Below are positions 45,801 to 57,800 of a stretch of DNA of 64,000 nucleotides, piece by piece. The DNA lies in assembly GCA_027576995.1 (NCBI GenBank), contig JANBQC010000065.1, positions 1-64,000 of the forward strand, written 5' to 3'. How positions within the stretch are numbered: the first letter of the stretch is position 1; the number at the start of each line of letters is the position of its first letter. The DNA comes from Dimargaris cristalligena (Eukaryota > Kickxellomycota > Dimargaritomycetes > Dimargaritales > Dimargaritaceae). The notes below the pieces were generated by a model. The model saw nothing but the letters and a program-made list of their open reading frames with translations. It did not search any database and was not told where the DNA came from. Made by a program: the position numbers and the translations under genes.

Positions 45801-48800
45801 GGCTATGTATTTCCTGAATCCGCCGCCAATTATGATGCACTGCATATTGCCGTAGCCGATAGTTTGCCATCATATATGGTACCCAGTTATTTTGTGGGTC
45901 TACCCACAGTGCCCCTCACCGCCAACGGGAAGTGTGATTCCAAATTTATTTTAGGACATTTCACCCAGTATTTAGCTACCCAGCGGAGGCAGGTACCATT
46001 ATCCGACTCGGCGCCAGTCTCGGCAAGCCAGGCAGCGGAAGTCCTAACCCAAGCACTGACTGGCGTACTTGGCCTAGCCCTCGATCAGATAAATTTGCAG
46101 TTGTCGTTCGTTAAACTCGGTGGTGACTCAATATTGGCTATTCAAGTTTCGTCGAAGTGTCGCCAACTTGGGTTTACTCTACCTACCTCCAAGATACTGG
46201 GGTCAAAAACATTGTACGATGTGGTTGGCAATATGAAAGCCATCAGCCCTACCATAGGTCATAATAGTTTACATCAGCCGATTCAATACCAGACCCCCTT
46301 CCCGCTCACCCCAGTTCAGCTATGGTTCTTTGACCATCCCTGGCGCAACCCCAATCACTTCAACCAGTCGTTTGCCCTTGAATTGACCCGACCATTATCT
46401 GCTCTTCAGATTGAAAGCGCTCTTCTTCGTTTAGTCAACCACCACGACATATTGCGCTGTCAGTTCACCAAGAACGAGTCTAATTCCCCCAGCCAGTGGA
46501 CCCAATCTATACTACCTCCATTTACCAGTCTACCCATTCCCCTGGTAGAAGCAATCGTCCCTCTGTCTGACTGCCCCAGTCAGTTCATATCGATCCAGTC
46601 TTCGATGGATATCTCCCAGGGCCACCACTTGGCTGCGGGTCTCGTTACCGTCATAGATTGCAATGCCAACATCCCAAATGATTCAGGCTCTTACCCCATG
46701 GTTCCATCCCAGTCATCCCCCCGGCAGCTGCTATTCTTGACAATCCATCACCTAGCAGTGGATCTAGTGTCCTGGTCAATTTTATTGGAAGACTTGGCCC
46801 GTATTATAGACGGCCAGCAGCCAATAGAACAGCATACCTCTTTTGCAACTTGGGCGACAGAATTGGTTGATTGGGCTAAAGAATCCTCAACTGTGGCTAA
46901 ACAATCATCGGCTCCTATACCATCGTTTTTACTCCTCACTGGTTCCGATACCTGGGCATATAATACCCAAGGTAATTCGGAGAGTTTGTCGATCACCTTG
47001 GATAAAATCCACTCAGATATCATTCTGGGGGTTGATGCTCGACTTATCCAGCCTCTCGAACTGATGTTTGCTGGTCTATTCCGGGCCCTGTACTCTCTGA
47101 CCCAAGCGTCAACTATCACGATTTTCAATGAATCCCATGGTCGTCATTCGTGGGACACCAGCCTTGACCCCAGCCAAACCGTGGGCTGGTTTACCGCTCT
47201 AGTACCCTGCCAGGTTCAGGCTGACGCTAGCACATCGAGCACGGATTTCCTTAAACTGGCCAAACAGGCCCTCCGTTCGTCGAATGGCACCAATGGGCTG
47301 CAGTATGGTCTCCAGAGAATAGTAAACCATTCTGAGGCCGTAGCCTCCAAAAACCGGCCCTACTTGCCGATGGAGGTCGTATTCAATTATCTAGGGCACA
47401 CAGTGGACCACAGTACACTGACCCAACATGGCCGTGCCCCATGGTCCCCTCGTCCTGAACTAACTTCTGATGTGGTGGTTTGTGATGCTGACGAGCTCCG
47501 TACACAATTAGTGGAAATCATTGGTTATCCAACTCCCGAGGGTATAAGGTTCATGGTCCACTTTTGTCCCCAGGTCATAGCAACAGGCATAGTTGAATCA
47601 CTCTTGGGTTTCTTCCGTGACTCCCTTATCGGTATAGTGCAGGATACCAAGCAGTCCTCTAGAATCTCATTATGGACCCCGTCGGATTTCCCTGATCTAC
47701 AGGCCACTCTACCGGATCTAGCCAAACTTGAATCTGAGCTCGGCACCATTGGCCTTACTCCATACGACGTTGAAGACCTCTACCCCATGTTGCCCATGCA
47801 ACAGGGCATGTGGACGGCCACGGCCAAGGATCCCTCCGAATACCTGGTTCAGCTGGCTTTTACCGTTACCGGAGTGTCAACCGTCGACCAGCTTGAGACG
47901 GCCACTCGGGCCGTAATCAGCCGACATGCCATTCTGCGTACTGTGTTTTTAACGTCTTGGAGTAATCCCCACTGCCAGGGTGTTCAGGTAGTTTCCCGAG
48001 AGCCGCGGTTAGGTTGGCATTCGATTAACGAGTGGGTGGATCTAGGTGCTGTTTGTGAAAATGACTTCCTACAGGTAAACCTGGCCCAGGGGTTCAAACC
48101 GAATGAGCCGCTCCTGCGGATATACGTTAAGCAACTGGCCCCCAACTCGTTCCGCTACCTCTTAACCATCCATCATACGCTCGTTGATGGCTGGTCCTTC
48201 GGAATTCTATTAGACCAGCTTCGCGCCCATCTCCAAAGGAATCCTGAACAAATAACCAGCCCGACCACTTCGTTCCATGACTACGTGTCCTTTATTCATA
48301 ATTCAGACAACACAGGGGCCGAGTCGTTCTGGCAAGAGTATCTGCGAGGTGTAGAACACCCCACTGAGTTGTACTTACCAAAGCCACCTAGCACTCCTGA
48401 CTCTCGCAAAGCCGATTTTCTGTTTACGTTGTTCCCCGATGCCGGGCACATAAGTAAAGTGGCTCGCCAAACAGGAATTACGCCGTACACTCTCATCAAG
48501 GCTGCCTGGTCCCTCCTACTAAGTCGATACACTGACCATACCGAAGTAGTATTTGGTAACACCGTTTCCGGGCGTGCCCTACCCCTTCCTGATATCGAGT
48601 CTCATCTGGGCTGCTTCATCAACACTGTGCCTTTCCGAGTCCCGTTAAAACCAGAAATGTCAGTCATCGAACTTGTCACGATGATACACCAAAGCTCCCA
48701 TAAAATGGTACCCTTTGAGCACTTGCATTTATCCAAGATCAATGAATGGGTTAATGCCGAGGTTCGCCCAAGTGATATGTTCAACACATTGCTAGTGTAC

Positions 48801-51800
48801 GAAAACTACCCCGACACTGGCTTGGATAGTCTGGTACACTCAGTTACATTTACGGACACGAACTTTTTGGAATCAACTGACTACCCCCTGGCCGTCATTG
48901 TCCAAGTGGAAGGCGGGCAACTCACGGCGAATTTGAACTGGAGTGCGTCTGTGTTTGATCGGTGCTCTATGGAGGCCTTGTCGCGCCACCTCACCACACT
49001 CTTTTCTGGCCTGGTCTCCGCCTTGACTAATCCAGATGGGCATGTATTCACCGAAGACCTTATAATGCTCTCCACGAGTGAAACTGTTCTAGTTACCAAG
49101 CAGTTTACCAGCCCCCACCTAGCCATTGGTTTTGAGGTCTGTGTACCTGAACTATTCACTCGGACGGCCCAGGCGGTTCCAGATACCACCGCGGTTGAGT
49201 TTGGCGACTTGCTATGGACCTATGAAAACCTACATACCCGGTCTGCGAACCTGGCCCACCGCTTACTGCTACAAGGGATTAAACGGGAAACCCCCATTGG
49301 CCTCATTATCGACCGGGTTCCCAGCACTATCGCAGCCTACATGGGCGTCGGTTTGGCCGGCGCTTCTATTGTACCGATTGACCCCGCTTTCCCCAGCAAC
49401 CGTATACGTTATATGGTGGATGACTGTGGTATTCGGTTAATTTTAACTAATACGGCTGACCAGGTCCGACTTGATGATATTCGGCAGGCCCTCCCTCATG
49501 TGGAATTCCGGACCATTGACCCATGGCTCTTACCCTCCAACATTCCCTGTGCCGAATTGCCCACTCTTCCCAATATTCGCCCCACCGACCTGTCCCACAT
49601 CCTGTATACGTCAGGGACTACGGGTCAGCCCAAGGGTGTTCAGTTGGAGCACCGGGTCATGGCCAACTTTGTCCAGCAAGATGAATCAACCATTGGTATT
49701 ACTGCTGGATTGCGCCTGATGCAAAATATGGCTCTGACCTTTGATTGCGCTTTTTTGGAGATCTTCACTAGTTTGTGCAAAGGGGCTACGCTTGTCCTGC
49801 GTACCGACATCCTAGATACCCTACCCCGGGTGGATGCCTTGGTGGCTACTCCGACTGTACTGGCTTCCTTGGATCCTAGCAAGTACCCTGGCCTTAAGAT
49901 GATTATTGCCGCGGGAGAGGCCTTGCCCCGCCAAGTGGCTGAACGCTGGGCCTATTACTGCCGCGTGTTTAATATGTATGGCCCCACGGAGTGTTTTGTT
50001 TGCCATGCTGTAGAAATTCGGCCAGGTGAACCTGTTACAATCGGCCACCCCGTTCCAAACACCGAGTGCTACATTCTGGATCGCCACTTGCGGCCTGTGC
50101 CCCTTGGGGTCCCCGGCGAAATTTATGTGGGTGGCATCTGTGTTACCCGAGGCTATGTCGATCTACCCGAACTTACCCGTGAGCGTCTGTTGCCCAATTC
50201 TTTTACTGGCCAAGGTTATCTTTACCGCACGGGTGACACTGGGCGCTGGCTCCCTAATGGTACCATTGAATACTTTGCCCGTCGGGACGACCAGGTCAAA
50301 ATCCGTGGTCATCGGGTTGAGCCCCAGGAAATTGAGACAGTACTACTTGGCTTCCCCGAAGTCCAGAACGCTGCGGTAGTCATTGATTCTGGTAAACTCT
50401 ACGGCTTCGTTAGTCCAGAATCAGTACCAGTTGGTCCCCTCAAGTCCCACTCGACTAGCCATCTGCCTCCATACATGATACCCCACGCCCTTTTTGCCCT
50501 CAAAAATTTACCCACCACCACCAACGGCAAGACCGATAAGCGTGCCTTGATTAGCCTTCTTACCCAAAAAACCGCTATATCCAGTGACCGCTCGATCACT
50601 AGTCCCCGCAATACGACTGAAGCCCGCATTGTGGAGGCCCTAAGCCAAACCCTTGAAATTCCTACTAAGGACATTGATATGTACGACTCGTTTTTTCAAT
50701 TGGGCGGTGACTCCATTTCAGCTATTCGCTTTTCTTCACTATGTCGAGATTACGGCGTCCGTGTGTCCATCACCCAAATATTCAAGTGTTCTAATCTCGC
50801 CGAGTTGGCTAACTGTGTTGCCGAGCAAGGTTCGGTTAATCAGTCACAGGACTCCTATTCACTCCTTGGCTACCAGCCCTTCTCTCTCGTGGGCGATGGT
50901 GACTTAGCGTCCACGATTGTGGAAACATTGCTTCAAGAAGCCGTCTCGCAGCTGAGTATTGGCCCTACAAACATCACCGACATCCTGCCTGTTTCCAGCT
51001 TACAGCAAGGATTCCTGGTCAGTACTATTAAGGATCCGAGTGCGTACATGGTTCAGGAATCATTCGTTATCTCGGGACCACTCGACGTTAACCGTCTCCA
51101 GCGGGCGTGGTATCAGATGGCCCAACAGCACGACATTCTGCGAACCAAATTTATCCAACCTCGCACTATACCCGAGCATACCTTCCTTCAGGTTGTTACT
51201 GATAGCTGTGATATCGAATGGTCGGTCCATACAGAGACATCTCACAATAATTGGCCACAAATCGAGAAGGAATATTTTTCTGCGGATCGCCAGCGCGGAT
51301 TTGCCTTTAATGGACCACTATTGCGGATCAGCCTCTATACCTCGTCAGCCTCCGATTCTAAACAAACACTGGGGTTCCTTACCTTTCACCACGCCTTACT
51401 TGATGCTTGGTCTCAGAATATCATCCTGACCGAATTGGTTGATTTGTATCACGATGCTCTCCCCGTTCTGGCAACACAATTTACAGGGTACATACAACAT
51501 CTGAAGTCGCTTGGTCAGCCTCAGTTGCAGAAGTTCTGGGAGTGTAATCTCGATGGGGTCAAACCTACTCCCGTTGTCCAGTTCGCCACACATAAAAAAG
51601 GGAATTCTTTATGCGAATATGATACGCATGAATTCACCTTTTCAACTTCCCTCCCGACCCTAAGCACGTTTTGTCGAGAACAGCAGATTACTCTCAATTC
51701 CCTGCTGCGTGGTGTCTGGGCCCTCACCCTAGCGCGATACCTCAACGAGGCCGACGAAGTTACTTTCGGGGTCTTGACTTCCGGTCGCAATGTCCCCGTG

Positions 51801-54800
51801 GCTGGTATTGATGGTATGGTAGGAATGTGCATCAATACCTTGCCGTTCCGGGCGTCTCTTGAGTTTGATACGTCAGTCGCGGATTTCGTCAAACATCTGC
51901 ATCGTCAGTCCGGGGATCTAACGGGGGTTGAACAATGCAACCTCCTAGATATCTGCAAATGGGGCCGAGTTAACCCAGACGACAAGCTCTTTGATTCCCT
52001 TATTGTATACGACAACATCCCACCATCCATGATTAACACTACTAACCCAGAAATTGCCCTCAAGCTTCACCATAGCCAGAATTTTACCGAGTATGCCTAC
52101 ACTGTTAGTTGTACTGATAATGGAGGAGCACTGGATTGTAGTCTCCTCTTTAAAACTGCCCATTGTGACGCTACGTATGCCCACTACTTGGTTCAATTCA
52201 TGGACCACTGCCTGTCAAGGATGGTCACTCGCCCGACGTCTGTCCTACGTGAGCTTATGGTTTTGCCCACCGACGAGGCCCGGCTCATACACGACTGGAC
52301 ACAGGGGCCCATCCGCAAGTCTCCTCAGCAGCATTGGCTGGCTTATCAGCTGTTCAGCCAGCACGTTCCCTCCAGGCCTGAGGCCATTGCCCTTGAGACC
52401 TCGAATCAACAATTCACCTATGCCGAGGTGTACCATCGAGCATGCTGTATCGCCCTGACCCTTCAGCAACGCGGATTCAAATCTGGTTCCCATGTCGCTC
52501 TACTCTTCTCCACTTCGGCCGAGTTTATTTTCAGTTATTTGGCCACTTTATTGGCTGGTGGTGTATGCATTCCAATGGACGTGTCCAACGCTATTGACCG
52601 CCTCCTATACACTTTTGGTGTGTTAGACGAACCGTGGTTGCTAACTACTACTGAGTATTTTGAACTATTTAAGGAACGTATAAACGATCCAGAAAGTCGG
52701 TGCTGCCTTGTCGATACGATTAATCACCATATAATTGCCACTGATACATTTCATCCCGACACCACACGCATACCTTCGGACTTGGTCTACATCGTATTCA
52801 CCTCGGGTACCACTGGTCGACCGAAGGGGGTGCCCGTACAACATAAGTCATTAGTTAACTTCATTATAAGTAGCTGCGAAGCAGGTAAATTCGATTCGGA
52901 TAGCCGCATATTACAGACCGTGAATATTTCCTTTGATGGGTGCCTAATCGGAATATTCGGTGCCTTCCACTCAGGTGGTACTTTGGTACTCCAAGATGGT
53001 GATTTCCTCGATTGTTTGTCTCGCGTCAACACCTGTCCAATTATACCTTCTATGCTGGCATCCATTGATCCCGAGACCTATCCCAATTTGAGAACCGTCA
53101 TCACGGGCGGGGAGGCTGTTCCAATCCATGTGGCCCACCAATGGTGTAAGCACGTTCGCTTATTAAATTTTTATGGCCCCGTTGAAATCACCATCGCGTC
53201 CCACGTCAACCAAATTAACGCGAGCGAGCCGATCTCCATCGGCCGCCCTATGGCCGGTATCCAGGGCTACGTGCTCAATAATCAGCTTTATCCTGTTCCT
53301 GTCGGTGTCCCTGGAGAACTCTGTATTGGCGGTATTGGAGTTAGTACTGGTTACTGGAAACAGCTAGAGATCACTGCTACATCGTTTATTCGGAACCCGT
53401 TTGGTTCCGGTACCTTGTACCGAACCGGGGATCATGTTTGCTGGCTTCCCGGCGGCAAAATCCAGTTCATCTCGCGAAAAGACTTTCAGGTGAAATTGCG
53501 CGGCTATCGTATCGAACTGGGTGAAATCGAAAACACCGCCTCATCAGTTGAGGGCGTATCCTATGCGGTAGCCTGTGTCACCCAACAGCAAATCGTTCTT
53601 TATATAGCCCCCAATTCGGTTGATACTATGGCCCTCAAAACCCAACTCGCCACCAAACTCCCGCCATATATGGTGCCAAATTTTATCGTACCATTGGATC
53701 ACATCCCCATAACTTCCCTGGGCAAGTCCGATCGCAAGGCGCTTCAGGGTCGGCCGCTACCAATAGACACCACAGACGAAGCCATCGACGTCGAATCCTT
53801 ATCGCCAATATTCTTGCTCATGCGAGAGGCCTTAACTGATACCCTCAAGGTTGATCCTCAGAAGATCACACCATATGCCTCATTTCTCCAACTTGGTGGT
53901 GACTCGATCTCGGCGATTCAGTTTTCCAACCGTTGCAAACGACTGGGTCTTCAGCTTTCGGTGGCCGATATTCTCAAACATACCAGACTGTCAGCCATGG
54001 AACAATATACTCATTTGACAGTTTCCGAAGACCTGGCGTCTATTCGCTATCTGGACCCAATTGGTGCAATCCCATGGACCGCTGTACAGCGCTTAGCCTT
54101 GAAGGAATACCACTTCATTAATCAATTCAACCAGTCTATGCTCCTCAAGTGTCGCCGAACTTTGACTCGTACCACTTTTACGCAGGCTCTCACCACCTTG
54201 ATGGCCCATCACGATATCCTTCGAATCCGACTCGAACGTTTCAATGGTCAATGGCATCAACGGGTGTTGCCTGTACCCACTGACGCGGCCTCCTGGGAAA
54301 GCCAGTTCTTGTCCATCAAAGAAGCCACACTTACCCTCAACGAATACCCCGCTTGGGTTAGTCAGATACAGCGCACGATATCAATTGAACAGGGCCCTGC
54401 AGTGGTTTGTGGTTTGTTGACCCTGGACGGCGAGCAGCATATTTACCTGACTATTCACCACTTCGCCGTAGATTTTGTCTCTTGGCGGATTATTCTCGAA
54501 GACCTGGAAGCCCTGCTCACAAACCAAAATCTGCCCGCCAAGACGATGCCATTCCGGGAGTGGGCTACTCAAGTCCACGCCTATGCACAGACTTTGTCCG
54601 ACTTCACCTGGCCAGTGTCGCCTACTCCAGCCGATCTGATTCCCCTAGACTATCCACTATCATCTGCGAATGACCTGTCTGTTCCCCCCACAGTGACTTA
54701 CCATACTTTTAAAGTCCAGCGGGCAGCAGCTGGCCTCACTCTGTCTGACGCCCTATTTACCGAAGTTGCCCCTGCCGTAGGAGTCTCCCCCCAAGAGTTT

Positions 54801-57800
54801 CTGATAGCCTCTCTCCTTCTCTCTCTACAAGCGACTTTAGGAATTTCGGTAATTGAGTTAGAACTAGAGGGCCATGGCCGCCGGACCTGGGACTCGGCTA
54901 TGGACATCAGTCGTACGGTAGGCTGGTTTACCTCCATCTACCCGGCAGTGTTTGACCTGAACCAGGCACAGACCTACCCGGCCAATGGGCATAACTTGCG
55001 CACCTTGGCCTTAGCCAAACAGCGCATGCGCTCCATTCCCAACTACGGCTTTCCCTACGGTCTTCAGCGCTATCTCAAGAACTCCTCGCCTCTATCAGCG
55101 CATGCCATCGATGGAAATGTCTCAGAAACTTCGGGGACACCTTCCGCTGAATGGCACCGCATTCCGTTCAATTACTCGGGCAGGTTCGAACAGCTTGAGG
55201 CCCAGGACGCGTTTTGGCGTCCTCGACATATAGAAATGGGTTGGACTGACGATTGGAACAAGGATGAACGTTTCGGTCGGGCACTCAGTGTGGCCTGCGA
55301 CTATACTGCCGACGATGGACTAGTGCTTAGCGTGATGTACTCCAACGAACTACACCACTCGAGTACCATCCAGAAAGTGGCTGATCAGTGGCGTACCTCT
55401 CTTGAGGAGCTCATCCTCGAATGCAAGACCGTTCCCACACCATCCATTATAACAGCCAGCGACTTTTCCTCGGCCCTACTTACCGAATCCGATTTTAACA
55501 AGATGGTCCAAGATGACCTGCCCTCATTAGACTTAGCGTTAGCCGATATCGAGGATATCTACCCCTGTCTTCCGGTTCAGGAAGGCCTACTATTTGCCAC
55601 CCTCCAGGACCCCGCCGCCTACATGGTCCAATTGGGATTTACCATCAAAGGTCAAGTCAATGTCGGCCGCTTCCACCGGGCCTGGGAAGAAACGGCCCGT
55701 GACCACTCCATCTTGCGCACTCGCTTCCTGACTGCCAGTGGATGTCATGGCGACAAGAACTTGCAGGTCGTGGCCGATACTTTTAATGTCCATTGGCTTA
55801 TTCGAAGCTGGGAAGGGGGCCAAATAGACGATTTAAGCGACCAGTTCCTCCTGCAAGAACGAACGGCCGGATTCGAATTGGACCGGCCCTGGATCCGGTT
55901 TGGACTTTTCCGGATGGCCCCAAACATGTATAAATTCCTAATCTCTGCCCATCACGCTCTACTAGACGGTTGGTCCATCGGGCTGCTACTCCATAGCGTA
56001 CAGTGTAACTATTCAGAGGACCCCCTACCCCGAACGGTGCAATACCGCGACTTCGTTGACCACATCATGGAACACGGTAGTCGGGATGCGGAAATTTTTT
56101 GGGCCCATCAATTCTCTGGGGCTGACGAACCCAGCTTATTAGTCCAAGCGCACCATTGCCCTTTAATCCCAAATTTACAGCCTAACGACGCCGCGTTTTA
56201 TGGGACAGTCAAACGATCGGCGCAGATTCAGGAACAGATCAGCGCCCTGATTAGTAACCACGGCGTCACTCTCTCGACCCTGTTACGAGTAACGATGGCG
56301 GTGGTACTTCACCACCATACAGGATCCATTGACCCTATTTTCGGTGTGGTCGTCTCTGGTCGGAATGTTCCCCTGCCGGGTGTTGAGAGCATCATCGGGG
56401 CATGCATCAATACTATTCCTTGTCGGGTTGCACTTGGTCAAGGTCAATCAGTCCAGGATATCCTGCAGGCCGTGTACGCGACTAGTACTCAGGCCTATGG
56501 CTTTGAACACTGTCGACTTACGGATATCCATCGCTGGAGTGGTATCAGTCATGAACGCCCATTATTTAACACCCTTTTGGTACTGGAGAATTACCCCGAA
56601 GCTCCTGACAACCCGAACTGTACATTTCAAATGAAACTTGATAACCACTGGGATCCCACGGATTTCCCACTCGCGGTTATTGCGCATACCCAAGGAGATT
56701 TGTTGCAATTGCAAGTAGCCTACCGTTCACTCGATTTCAGCCCAGAGTTCGCTAATCTATTTGCCGATCATTATATGACCGCCTTGTCGGTGTTGCTTTC
56801 GGTGGATTCCAGCAGCTCCCTTACAGATATCCCGATTCTCACTTCACCCGAACGCGAACAAGTACTTGGAAGTTGGGCCACCAATACACACGATACCCCC
56901 CGAGCCCTGGCCCATGACTTATTCAAACTACAATGTGAGCGTGCCCCTCGCCTCACAGCCCTTACTCATAATGGTCAACAATACACCTACGCCCAATTGG
57001 ACATGGCCGCCAATCGACTAGCCCACTCACTAGCCCAACAAACAACCTGTGGATTCGACCAGATAGTAGCCTTAATCGCTGGCAACTGCCCGGAACTTAT
57101 TATAGGCCAACTGGCCATTTGGAAGACCGGCTGTGCGTTTGTGGTATTGGCCCCCGACTACCCCCTTGAGCGACACCAGTTAATTTTGAAAGACACACAA
57201 GCGATCGCCATTATAGGCAAACCTTCCTGTCTCTCCAATTTAACCAGCCTCGAATTGAATATTACCAAGCTACCGATTAGCATTGCCGCGCTACTTGTCG
57301 ATGGCCCGATTAGTGAATATCCATCGCCAACCATCAATCCCTCGCATTTGGCCGCAATCATCTACACCTCGGGTTCGACCGGTATTCCCAAGGGCGTCAT
57401 GCATGAACATCACGCTCTAGCCAACCACTGGCAGGGCATGAGTGGTGTTACGAATATGGCCCCCGGGGTCATTACCCCTACCCTTGTTACCCCCACCTTC
57501 GATGTGTCCCTGTCCGAGATATGGACCACACTGTCCTTCGGTGGTACCCTGCTGGTAGCCCAAGGGGAATATGAAGGCGCCCTTGCCCAGGCCACTCGAG
57601 CTTGCTGCACCCCTTCTCTGCTTTCCAGCTTCGATCCGGCCCATTTCCCTAACCTGCACCAAGTTATTGTCGCCGGCGAGCCGGCCAGCCAAGGCATTGT
57701 CAATAAATGGGCCGACTCGGTTGAGCTCATCAACTGGTATGGCCCTACTGAAGTAGCGATCGGATCCCACTGGGCTCGACTCCAGGCCAACACGGCCATA

